From contig JBBDXA010000195.1 in NCBI GenBank assembly GCA_040902585.1, forward strand, positions 1 through 17,870: a stretch of DNA of 17,870 nucleotides, in the 5' to 3' direction. How positions within the stretch are numbered: the stretch's first letter is position 1; each line of letters opens with the position of its first letter. A model generated the notes under the pieces. That model searched no databases. It was not told where the DNA came from and saw only the letters and a program-made list of their open reading frames with translations. Shown here one piece after another: positions 5,809 to 12,408 of this stretch. Position numbers and translations under genes: made by a program. The stretch is from JBBDXA01 sp040902585 (GTDB lineage: Bacteria; Planctomycetota; Phycisphaerae; Phycisphaerales; Phycisphaeraceae).

Positions 5809-7557
5809 GTGAACCGTTTTGCTTCGACTCTTTTGTTTACCATTGCTCTTGCGTTCGTGGTGCATGACGAATGTGCTGCCGACGACTCCGACGACGCCAT
5901 CACCGCGCTCGTCGATGTCCTGGGCCAGGTCGATGATCCCGCCGTCCACCTGGACTTTCTCAAGGGCATCAACGAAGCGATGAAAGGTCGGCGTCAGGTC
6001 GCGATGCCCAAGAACTGGCCTGCGGTCTACGAGAATCTCAAAGTAAGCCCCGATGCGAAGGTGCGCGAGCAGGCGCTCGGCCTGGCCCTGACCTTCGGCG
6101 ACAAGTCCGCGCTGGACTCGCTCAAGGCCACGTTGAAGGACACGAAGGCTTCGGCTGAGGCGCGCAGGCGTTCGCTCGATTCCCTCGTCCTCGCCAAGGT
6201 CGCCGACCTCGCCCCGCTCCTGCACGAACTGGTCAGCGACAAGCTCATGCGGCTCGAAGCGATCCGCGCGCTCTCGGGTTATGACGATGCGAAGACGCCT
6301 GATGTGCTCATCGCGGCCTACAAGACGCTGGCACTGCCCGAGAAACAGGCGGCGATCACCACGCTCGCCGCCCGCGTCAGCTATGCGAACCGCCTGATCG
6401 ACGCGGTGAAGAAGGATGCGATTCCGCGCAGCGATGTGCCTGCTGATGCGATTCGTCAGTTGCGATTGATCGAAGACAAGAAAGTACAGGATGCGATCAC
6501 CGACCTGTGGGGCACCGTGCGCGACACGCCTGCTGACAAGCAAAAGAAAATCGCCGAGTTGAAGGAGCTGCTCAGCAGGCCAGGCAAACAGGAGCCGGAC
6601 CTCGCGCACGGCAGGGCCATCTACGCCCTCACCTGCGCCCAGTGTCACACGCTCTTTGGCGCAGGCGGCAAGGTCGGGCCTGATATCACCGGTTCCAACC
6701 GCGCCAACCTCGACTATTTTCTCACCAACGTCGTCGACCCCAACGCCCTCATCGGCAAGGACTACCAGGCCACCGAAATCCGCACCGAAGACGATCAGCT
6801 CATCGTCGGCATCATCGATCGCGAAGATGATCAGGCGCTGACGCTCAAGACCACCGGCGGCATCGTGGTCACGCCCAAGAACGAAATCAGCAGCCGCAAG
6901 CTCAGCGAGAAATCGATGATGCCCGAAGGCCTGATCGAACAGCTCAAGGAAGAACACCTGCGCGACCTGGTGGCCTACCTCGCCGGCGGCGGACAGACGC
7001 CGCTGCTCGCGACCGCCAACAACGCGTGGGGCCTGTTCAACGGCGTCGATCTTTCCAACTGGGAAGGCGATGCGAAACACTGGTCCGTGAAGGGCGGCAC
7101 CATCATCGCCAAGTCCGATGGCCTCAAGGAATACAAGTACCTCGTCAGCCAGATGGTGGTCACGGACTTCCGATTGAAGCTGAGCGTGAAGCTCGTCGGC
7201 GATGTCGGCAACAGCGGTATCTTCTTTCGCTGTCGACCGCAGGAGGACGGCACCGTCAATGGCTTGCAGGCGGACATCGGCCCGCAGTGGTGGGGCAAGC
7301 TCCTCGACTCAGGCCCCGGAGGTCGCGGAGCGCTGTGGGACAAATCCGCCGAAGCCCACGTGAAAAAAGGCGAGTGGAATACTTACGAGATCAAAGCTGT
7401 GGGCCCGCGGATTCAGACGTGGATCAACGGCAAGCTCTGCGTGGACCTGAAGGATGACAAGCTCGATCGCCGGGGCCACATCGCCCTTCAGCTACACACC
7501 GGCGAGGGGATGGAGGTCGCGTTTAAGGACATCGAGCTCGAGGTGATTCAGCCCTGA
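5809..7557 (+). CDS. secreted HEAT/cytochrome-c (CxxCH)/DUF1080 fusion protein
   Basis: A GTG start at 5809 with AGAGGAG 6 bp upstream gives 582 residues and a signal peptide (NRFASTLLFTIALAFVVHDECAA). The in-frame ATG at 5785 lacks a comparable site. Residues about 28-250 are HEAT-like helices (DAKVREQALGLALTFGD, MRLEAIRALSGYDD). A planctomycete haem-binding domain follows, with CAQCH at 276-280, GPDITGSNRANLDYFLTNVVDPNALIGKDY, and a KSMMPEGL segment likely to give the axial Met. From about 407 to the end is a DUF1080/3-keto-disaccharide hydrolase-type lectin-like domain (LFNGVDLSNWEGDAKHWSVKGGTI, GNSGIFFR, EWNTYEI, GHIALQLHTGEG). The HEAT part continues naturally from the protein ending at 5184, so the two probably work together, with the haem passing electrons from the propeller's substrate. 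It converges with the minus-strand gene and overlaps its 3' end by 10 bp. Confidence 0.88.
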   Translation: MNRFASTLLFTIALAFVVHDECAADDSDDAITALVDVLGQVDDPAVHLDFLKGINEAMKGRRQVAMPKNWPAVYENLKVSPDAKVREQALGLALTFGDKSALDSLKATLKDTKASAEARRRSLDSLVLAKVADLAPLLHELVSDKLMRLEAIRALSGYDDAKTPDVLIAAYKTLALPEKQAAITTLAARVSYANRLIDAVKKDAIPRSDVPADAIRQLRLIEDKKVQDAITDLWGTVRDTPADKQKKIAELKELLSRPGKQEPDLAHGRAIYALTCAQCHTLFGAGGKVGPDITGSNRANLDYFLTNVVDPNALIGKDYQATEIRTEDDQLIVGIIDREDDQALTLKTTGGIVVTPKNEISSRKLSEKSMMPEGLIEQLKEEHLRDLVAYLAGGGQTPLLATANNAWGLFNGVDLSNWEGDAKHWSVKGGTIIAKSDGLKEYKYLVSQMVVTDFRLKLSVKLVGDVGNSGIFFRCRPQEDGTVNGLQADIGPQWWGKLLDSGPGGRGALWDKSAEAHVKKGEWNTYEIKAVGPRIQTWINGKLCVDLKDDKLDRRGHIALQLHTGEGMEVAFKDIELEVIQP

Positions 7558-7991
7558 GCGGGGCTTTCATGGTTCACCTGTGCCGGTTCCACCAGCGGCG
7601 GGCGCTTCATCTTCGCGCGAATCCAGTTGATCGCCCTGAGCACGCCTTTGCGCTTGACCAGCCAGCGCTCGAAGCGGTACTTGCCGGGAAACGTCATCAG
7701 CATCAGCCCCAGCACGATGGTGATGATCCCCTGCCCCGGCAGAACGAGCATCGCCACGCCCGCCAGCAGCACGATGAGGCCCAGCACGTTGCGGAGGATG
7801 AGCACGGCGATGTGAACGGCCGGGCGCTTCTGCCACCACGCCAGCGCGGGGCGTTTCTTCTCGTGGAAGTAGTCTTCAGGAATGCGCGCGACCAGCCAGG
7901 GCACCAGCAGCAGCGTGCCGATGAACGTGACAATCGAACTGATGCCCAGCCACCAGAGGAGCGTTTCGTGTTGCTGGAGCCAGTCGAGCAT
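7548..7991 (-). CDS. PGPGW-like small integral membrane protein
   Basis: A 147-residue protein from the ATG at 7991. A TTG at 8030 would extend it by 13 residues and overlap the upstream gene, without a ribosome-binding site. There are two hydrophobic regions: a single helix at about residues 10-32 (LLWWLGISSIVTFIGTLLLVPWLV) and a hairpin at about 60-98 (HIAVLILRNVLGLIVLLAGVAMLVLPGQGIITIVLGLMLM). The LPGQG turn followed by a short hydrophobic helix and FPGKYRFERWL is the pattern of the PGPGW putative transmembrane family. The C-terminus is basic and cytoplasmic-like (VKRKGVLRAINWIRAKMKRPPL). The function of the family is unknown. It starts 16 bp after the upstream gene and is probably the last gene of the pyrG operon. 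Confidence 0.75.
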   Translation of the reverse strand: MLDWLQQHETLLWWLGISSIVTFIGTLLLVPWLVARIPEDYFHEKKRPALAWWQKRPAVHIAVLILRNVLGLIVLLAGVAMLVLPGQGIITIVLGLMLMTFPGKYRFERWLVKRKGVLRAINWIRAKMKRPPLVEPAQVNHESPAQG

Positions 7992-8007
7992 AACCGGGCG
8001 TCTCAGT

Positions 8008-9222
8008 TCACTCGGCGGGAGAGAATCCAAAAGGAAGCGACCAAGGTTCCTCGCCCGCGTCCTTGAAGAAAGACGACCGCAGTTCGAATCCGCTCTTTGT
8101 CTTCACAAGTTCGAATGCTTTACCGGTGCCCGGCTCGCGCACCTGCGTGAGTGCTTCTTCGCCTTTGTCCAGGTAAAGCAACCCCGCGCGAAGCATCGTG
8201 GTCATCACTTCGCCGCGCCGACTGGTGCGGGCCAAGATCACTGTTGTCTCGGACACCGGCTCCAGCAAATGCTTCACCAGCGGATTCTTCGCATTGAGGT
8301 TGCCCCTCCATGCCTTCGCGAAGGTTTCCGTTTCTTCCGGTTTCACGTCGAAGATCTTCAGCAGTTCATTTTCGCTCGCGGCCATTTCCTTGGCATGAGC
8401 GCGGAACTTGTCCGGATCGTTCTTCGCAAGCTCGCCGATGGCGTCGAACGGGGTGCGATCAAAGGGAATTTGATCCTTCTCTTCGATCAAGCCTCGTCGC
8501 ATCTGCTCGAACATGTGAGTGATTTTCGCGCTCTCGACAATTTGTGCCATGGAGCCGTCGATATCCTTGAAGAAGCCGTCCTGAAGAAAGTCGCGGACGA
8601 CCACCCGATCGCGATCGAAGCCATCTTTCAAAGACTCAGGCTGCGGCAAGGTGTCAATCGCGTTGAGCAGTTGCCTTCTCGCGTCGGCGGGCATGCTCGG
8701 CGCGGCCGCAGCCAAGTTAGCTGTGAACATCCCATCAATCGACTGCTGCACCAGCACATGAATCGCCAGCCGACCTTTGCCGAGGCGCCGGCCCATCGTC
8801 CAGGCTGCCATTGCTTCGTCGATTGCATCCTTCCACCGGCCCTGCTGTCCATGATGGACCGCGCGCAGAACGATGAATCGGCAGACCATCCGTGTAGACC
8901 CTAGTCCGTCAACGACCTCCGCGTCCCACGGACTCGTGAACTTCTGCTTCCAGTCACACGCTTCCATCCGCTCGGCTTCAAGGAGCAGTTTCGCGACCGG
9001 CTGGGCCGCCTCAGCCGCGGCGATCTGCGCTGCGGTCAGCGGATTGCCGACGGTGCTGTCGAAGTCGTAGAGCAGCTCGTACGAATTCTCCGGCATCTTC
9101 TCCGCGACCTCCATCGCGCGTTTGTAGAGGTCCGCGGCGTTGTCGGCGGCGCAGGCAACATGGCCGGTAAGCAGGAACGTGGCAACCACGAAGATGACGA
9201 TGGGAATGGTTGTTGATCGCAT
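8008..9222 (-). CDS. secreted hypothetical protein, mostly alpha-helical
   Basis: The ATG at 9222 has GGAG 5 bp upstream and starts a strong signal peptide (MRSTTIPIVIFVVATFLLTGHVACAAD), giving 404 residues. The longer frame from 9249 only adds polar residues before the signal and is rejected. The mature part is helical and resembles repeated TPR-like helices: NAADLYKRAMEVAEKMPENSYELL, RFIVLRAVHHGQQGRWKDAIDEAMAAWTMGRRLG and ARRQLLNAIDTLPQPESL. I recognise a style common in planctomycete exported unknowns but no named domain, active site or cofactor motif. It lies 23 bp after the small gene upstream and 16 bp before the membrane protein downstream, so co-transcription with pyrG is likely. A periplasmic location is inferred. 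Confidence 0.7.
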   Translation of the reverse strand: MRSTTIPIVIFVVATFLLTGHVACAADNAADLYKRAMEVAEKMPENSYELLYDFDSTVGNPLTAAQIAAAEAAQPVAKLLLEAERMEACDWKQKFTSPWDAEVVDGLGSTRMVCRFIVLRAVHHGQQGRWKDAIDEAMAAWTMGRRLGKGRLAIHVLVQQSIDGMFTANLAAAAPSMPADARRQLLNAIDTLPQPESLKDGFDRDRVVVRDFLQDGFFKDIDGSMAQIVESAKITHMFEQMRRGLIEEKDQIPFDRTPFDAIGELAKNDPDKFRAHAKEMAASENELLKIFDVKPEETETFAKAWRGNLNAKNPLVKHLLEPVSETTVILARTSRRGEVMTTMLRAGLLYLDKGEEALTQVREPGTGKAFELVKTKSGFELRSSFFKDAGEEPWSLPFGFSPAE

Positions 9223-9245
9223 CACAACTCCAGTCGACGACGAAT

Positions 9246-9500
9246 TCAAACCGGCCCTTTCTCCGCGCGCTCGCGGTCGAGTCGCTGCTGGATCAAACGC
9301 TCGACATCCTCGTCATTCAACCCAGGCGATTCCCGGCGGATTTGCTCTCTCATCTCAGCAATTTCGATCAGGAACAGTTGGTACCCCGCCAGGAACTTCT
9401 GCTCCGCCGTCATACGCTTCGACGTTTCCAATCGCACATGATCGGGCTGGGTTGGGTGAAGCAATCTCAGGAGTTCCTGAAACTCTTCATCGTTTGTCAT
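9246..9500 (-). CDS. small helical hypothetical protein downstream of pyrG
   Basis: An 84-residue protein from the ATG at 9500, which has AAGGA about 8 bp upstream. A longer frame to 9551 would run into the end of pyrG with a run of Arg residues and is rejected. The core RMTAEQKFLAGYQLFLIEIAEMREQIRRESPGLNDEDVERLIQQRLDRERAE resembles a short planctomycete family of the form MTPEQK-(about 30 residues)-HP-x-L-x-E-x-x-V-x-x-x-L. Members of that family are often found beside nucleotidyltransferase or toxin-like genes, but no such partner is present here. It is entirely alpha-helical by composition, with no membrane segment. The function is unknown. It starts 16 bp after the pyrG stop. Confidence 0.7.
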   Translation of the reverse strand: MTNDEEFQELLRLLHPTQPDHVRLETSKRMTAEQKFLAGYQLFLIEIAEMREQIRRESPGLNDEDVERLIQQRLDRERAEKGPV

Positions 9501-9516
9501 TGCTTGATCCTTCACG

Positions 9517-11517
9517 TTAGGCCCCCACCGTCGCCTTTTCCTTCTCCGCAAAAGGGAGCCACCTCGCGCTGATCAACTCCGGCGCAAGCTCCGGGTTGGC
9601 GTGGCGGATCGCCGCGGCCAGCAGGCCCAGGAACATCGGCTGCGGGCGCAGCGGTCGGCCCACCAGTTCCGGATGGAACTGCCCGCCCACAAAGTAAGGA
9701 TGCGCCTGCGGACCGGTGCGCGGCAGCTCCAAGATCTGCATGATCGGCTGCTGCGGATGCCGGCCGCTGAAGATCAGACCGCCCTGCTCCAGCCGCTCGA
9801 TGTAATCGGGGTGAACCTCGTAACGATGGCGGAAGCGCTGACGGATCATGAACGCCTGCGAAGGCACATCGATGCGGGCCGGGTTGTGCGAGAGCGAAGG
9901 CTCGGAGGGAATGCGGATGGCGGATCGCGGATTGCGGATTATTCCTCTGCTGCCTGTCCCCTGTCCCTTGTCTCCAATTCCCTGTGCCTTCGTCGCCTGC
10001 TCGGCATAGAGAAACGCGGCAAGCGTGCTGGCACTGACGAGCACATCCTTGCCGCCGAGGCGCATGTTGCCGCCGAGGCCTTCGATCTTTTTCTGTTCGG
10101 GGAGGATGTCGATGACGGGGTGCTTGGCTTTGGCGTCGAACTCGGTGGAGTCCGCGCCGTCGAGGCCGCAGACGTGGCGGGCGAATTCGATGACCGCCAT
10201 CTGGAAGCCCAGGCAGATGCCCAGGTAAGGCAGCTTGTTTTCCCGGCAATACTGCACGCACGCCAGCTTGCCGTCCGTGCCGCGCACGCCGAACCCGCCG
10301 GGCACGATGACCGCGTTGAGGCCGGCGAGCTGACGGGCCGCGTCGTCGCTCTCGCGCCCGGGCGTCATCTCGGTCGTATCGATCCACTTCACATCGAGCT
10401 CGGCTGACAGGTGCGTCGCGCAGTGCTCCAAGGCCTTGTCGATCGAGGCATACGCATCGCGCAGGGCCGCATACTTGCCGGTGATGCCCACTGTCACCTT
10501 GTGCTTGCGCGGCGCGGAAAGCTTGTTCATGAACCAGTGCCAGCGGGCACGGCTGCGATCCTCCGCGACAGGGTTCGTCCGTTCGTGCAGATCGAGAATG
10601 CTCAGCACTTCGCGATCGATCGCCGCGTCATGCATCGCATCAGGTACGGTGTAGATCGACTCGCGGTCGTGCATCGAGAACACGCGATGGATCGGCACAT
10701 TGGAGAACATCGCAATCTTCTCGCGCACCGAATCGCGCACCGGGTTCTTGGCCCGGCAGGCGACGATGTGCGGCTGAATGCCCGCTTCCATCACCTTCTT
10801 CAATCCCAGCTGCGCAGCCTTGGACTTCTGTTCGCCCAAGGCCTGCGGCTCGATGACGTACGTCAGCGAAACGAAACACGTCGAGCCCGGCCCTTCTTCA
10901 AAGGCGAGTTCGCGCAGCGCCTCAATGTAGAACCCGTTTTCAAAGTCTCCGACGGTGCCGCCGACTTCGACGAAGACCACATCCGCGTTCTGTTTGACTG
11001 CCAGGCTTCGCAGCAGGTACTTCACTTCGCCGGTGACGTGCGGGATCATCTGCACATCGCGGCCGAGGTATCCGCCGTGACGTTCCTTGTCGAGTACGCG
11101 GCGATAGATCTGTCCGCTGGTGACGAAGTTGTCGCGGGTCAGATCCTGATCGAGCATGCGTTCGTAGGTGCCCAGGTCCATGTCGGTTTCGGTGCCGTCG
11201 TCGAGGACGAACACTTCGCCGTGGCGGTAAGGGTTGAGCGTGCCCGAGTCGATGTTGAGGTAGCCCTCCATCTTGATCGGCGCGACGGAGAGGCCTTTGT
11301 CTTTGAGGAGTTTGGCGAGCGAGCTGGAGAAAATGCCTTTGCCCAGGCCGGACATGACGGTGCCCAGGACGATGACGTATTTGTGATGCCCGGGTCGATA
11401 GCCCAGCGGCATGGGGTTGAAGAACTCGCTCTCGGAGTGGGCGGAACCAGCGGCGGCGAGCATCTCCTCCGTGGAAAGCTGCGGTTCATCGTCAGGCGTG
11501 GGCGGTTGGATGGGCAT
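9517..11517 (-). CDS. pyrG: CTP synthase with N-terminal extension and internal insertion
   Basis: Makes CTP from UTP, ATP and glutamine in the cytoplasm, the last step of de novo pyrimidine synthesis. The synthetase domain has the P-loop region VMSGLGKGIFSSSLAKLL (about 54-71), KMEGYLNIDSGTLNPYRHGEVFVLDDG, HVTGEVKYLL and EVGGTVGDFE. The glutaminase domain has PGGFGVRG (406-413), the nucleophile Cys435 in GICLGFQ, and the dyad His615/Glu617 in QFHPE. All catalytic residues are present. At 666 residues it is well above the usual 530-560. About 45 extra residues form a polar N-terminal extension (MPIQPPTPDDEP..), and about 45 form an insertion at roughly 508-552, between MRLGG and RHRYEV. Part of that insertion is encoded by tandem-repeat DNA. 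The ATG at 11517 has no good ribosome-binding site. It is first in a likely four-gene minus-strand operon; upstream are a sequence gap and a palindromic repeat. Confidence 0.95.
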   Translation of the reverse strand: MPIQPPTPDDEPQLSTEEMLAAAGSAHSESEFFNPMPLGYRPGHHKYVIVLGTVMSGLGKGIFSSSLAKLLKDKGLSVAPIKMEGYLNIDSGTLNPYRHGEVFVLDDGTETDMDLGTYERMLDQDLTRDNFVTSGQIYRRVLDKERHGGYLGRDVQMIPHVTGEVKYLLRSLAVKQNADVVFVEVGGTVGDFENGFYIEALRELAFEEGPGSTCFVSLTYVIEPQALGEQKSKAAQLGLKKVMEAGIQPHIVACRAKNPVRDSVREKIAMFSNVPIHRVFSMHDRESIYTVPDAMHDAAIDREVLSILDLHERTNPVAEDRSRARWHWFMNKLSAPRKHKVTVGITGKYAALRDAYASIDKALEHCATHLSAELDVKWIDTTEMTPGRESDDAARQLAGLNAVIVPGGFGVRGTDGKLACVQYCRENKLPYLGICLGFQMAVIEFARHVCGLDGADSTEFDAKAKHPVIDILPEQKKIEGLGGNMRLGGKDVLVSASTLAAFLYAEQATKAQGIGDKGQGTGSRGIIRNPRSAIRIPSEPSLSHNPARIDVPSQAFMIRQRFRHRYEVHPDYIERLEQGGLIFSGRHPQQPIMQILELPRTGPQAHPYFVGGQFHPELVGRPLRPQPMFLGLLAAAIRHANPELAPELISARWLPFAEKEKATVGA
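9907..9987 (-). repeat. low-complexity tandem-repeat insertion inside pyrG
   Basis: Read on the coding (minus) strand, this stretch contains GGGACAGGGGACAGG and then four 7-bp units of ATCCGC plus one variable base. On the plus strand, GCGGAT begins at 9913, 9920, 9927 and 9934. It keeps the reading frame and encodes AQGIGDKGQGTGSRGIIRNP and the residues after it. Homologous CTP synthases have only a short loop here. Confidence 0.7.
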
Positions 11518-11522
11518 GTCTT

Positions 11523-11551
11523 ACCGTACCGCGCGGAGGCGGCCGGTTCAA
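11523..11551 (-). promoter_or_regulatory. weak candidate pyrG promoter
   Basis: On the minus strand TTGAAC (11551-11546) and TACGGT (11528-11523) are separated by exactly 17 bp, and the latter ends 5 bp before the pyrG ATG. The -10 match is poor. If used, the message would be leaderless. Part of the upstream region is hidden by the N gap. Confidence 0.22.
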
Positions 11552-11559
11552 GTGCGCCG

Positions 11560-11569
11560 NNNNNNNNNN
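11560..11569. other. assembly gap (10 N)
   Basis: Ten undetermined bases directly abut the left arm of a palindromic repeat copy. The true length and content are unknown, so the left end of this repeat and part of the pyrG upstream region are missing. Confidence 0.95.
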
Positions 11570-11598
11570 AAGCCCAGGGATAGCTATCCCTGGGCTTT
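11570..11598. repeat. palindromic REP-like repeat, copy 2 (3' end of transposase)
   Basis: Same half-site as copy 1 (AAGCCCAGGGATAG and its complement), centred between 11583 and 11584. The right arm is complete through AAAG-complement CTTT at 11598, while the left arm is cut by the N gap. The transposase stop codon (TAG on the minus strand, 11586-11584) is within the palindrome, so the protein ends KAQG exactly as kdsB does. Confidence 0.9.
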
Positions 11599-12300
11599 CA
11601 CGGCTTCCTGAAGCGTAAACCACTCTGCATACAGCGTTGAAAACAGCACGCCGCCCTCTTCGATGTGCTCGCGAATGTACTTGCAGGTGTTCACCTGATG
11701 CGGGCGATCGTGGACCGGTTCGACCTTGCAGCGCGTCGCCCAGACGCCGCCGGGGAAGAGGATGCCTTGCGAGCGAAGGATGTGCGACGAATGCTTCTTG
11801 GCGATGCCGATGAGTTGGCGCGGTGCGGGGTCGATCTGCACGGGGCGTTTGCGCAGAGGTCCGTGACGTTTGGAGACGCGCGGCGGCGGGATCATCGCAG
11901 GTAGTTTCGGCGCCTCAGACGAAAGCCCAGGGATAGCTATCCCTGGGCTTTCGCTCGAAGCTTCCTCGACCCAGGGCGTAAACCGCGCGAGCGCATGAAA
12001 GTGCTTTTCCGTCACGCACATCTCGATCAGCTCCACCTTCTTCTCCAATAGTTTCAGCCCCATCTCCAGGCACACGATCTTTCGCACGTCCATCGACAGC
12101 AACACCGCGTCTCGCTTCATCGAACTCTTCGCAGCGTGAAACCGGGCGTCATACTTCCCCTTCGCTGGCGGGTGTTTGTAATCGCCCTCGACATGTTCGC
12201 GATGATGCCTGGTGCGGAAGCCGCGACCGTCGCCGTCAAGCCAGGTGCCGTAAGTATTGCTCATGCAGTGATACCAGTTGCGCCAGGGCTTGGTTGACAT
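11584..12300 (-). CDS. HUH/Y1 transposase, RAYT/IS200-like
   Basis: A 238-residue protein starting at ATG 12300 with AGGAG 8 bp upstream. The N-terminus WYHCMSNTYGTWLDGDGRGF and HREHVEGDYKHPP is typical of planctomycete transposase IS200-like proteins. The metal-binding HUH motif is His100-Phe-His102 (EKHFHALARF). A candidate nucleophile is Tyr208 in CKYIREHIEEGG, which resembles the YIxxxxxxxG segment of REP-associated tyrosine transposases. Such enzymes nick and rejoin single-stranded DNA at hairpins. Residues 117-127 (ESPGIAIPGLS) are encoded by a full palindrome copy, and the last four residues plus the stop come from another. A variant copy lies 55 bp upstream of the ATG. No second transposon gene or IS ends are visible, which favours a domesticated RAYT over an active insertion sequence. 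The insertion lies between the HUH and Tyr motifs in a Pro-rich linker, so activity may be retained. Confidence 0.8.
   Translation of the reverse strand: MSTKPWRNWYHCMSNTYGTWLDGDGRGFRTRHHREHVEGDYKHPPAKGKYDARFHAAKSSMKRDAVLLSMDVRKIVCLEMGLKLLEKKVELIEMCVTEKHFHALARFTPWVEEASSESPGIAIPGLSSEAPKLPAMIPPPRVSKRHGPLRKRPVQIDPAPRQLIGIAKKHSSHILRSQGILFPGGVWATRCKVEPVHDRPHQVNTCKYIREHIEEGGVLFSTLYAEWFTLQEAVKAQG
11921..11952. repeat. palindromic REP-like repeat, copy 3, inside the transposase gene
   Basis: A perfect 32-bp palindrome (half GAAAGCCCAGGGATAG, centred between 11936 and 11937) within the transposase coding region. It is read in the one phase class that has no stop (SPGIAIPGL), unlike the kdsB and transposase-end copies. 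Confidence 0.92.
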
Positions 12301-12329
12301 GCGAAGACTCCTGTTCGAGTGTTTGATTT

Positions 12330-12357
12330 ATTGTAATGCGATTATCATAAAAGCCAA
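12330..12357 (-). promoter_or_regulatory. putative transposase promoter at the edge of palindrome copy 4
   Basis: On the minus strand TTGGCT (12357-12352) and TACAAT (12335-12330) are 16 bp apart, or TTTGGC with 17 bp. The -35 overlaps the end of the variant palindrome. Transcription would start about 23 bp before the ATG, leaving room for the AGGAG site. The geometry closely repeats that at 3254-3281. Confidence 0.45.
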
Positions 12358-12386
12358 AGCCCATGCATAGCTATGCATGGGCTTTG
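12355..12386. repeat. palindromic REP-like repeat, copy 4 (variant)
   Basis: A perfect 32-bp palindrome with half-site CAAAGCCCATGCATAG. Compared with the other copies, GGG in the half-site is TGC, and the opposite arm carries the matching changes, so the palindrome is preserved. It lies between the transposase start and the 3' end of the superoxide dismutase gene. Confidence 0.9.
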
Positions 12387-12408
12387 ACGATTTCGATTTG
12401 GATTCAGA

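Noticed and set aside
5680..7080. 466-codon minus-strand open frame opposite the HEAT/cytochrome/DUF1080 gene
   Set aside because: The opposite strand carries the CxxCH and DUF1080 motifs. The antisense product has no recognisable domain and overlaps the toxin gene.
7550..7567. Possible bidirectional terminator between the convergent DUF1080 and PGPGW genes
   Set aside because: The stem (AGCCC/GGGCT) is only 5 bp, and only three Ts follow on one side. That is too weak to call.
7882..8904. 340-codon plus-strand open frame
   Set aside because: It lies opposite the exported helical protein and the start of the membrane protein. It has no ribosome-binding site and no domain, and the minus-strand gene has a signal peptide and good spacing in an operon.
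10411..11583. 390-codon plus-strand open frame opposite pyrG
   Set aside because: Antisense shadow of an unambiguous CTP synthase, and it runs through the N gap.
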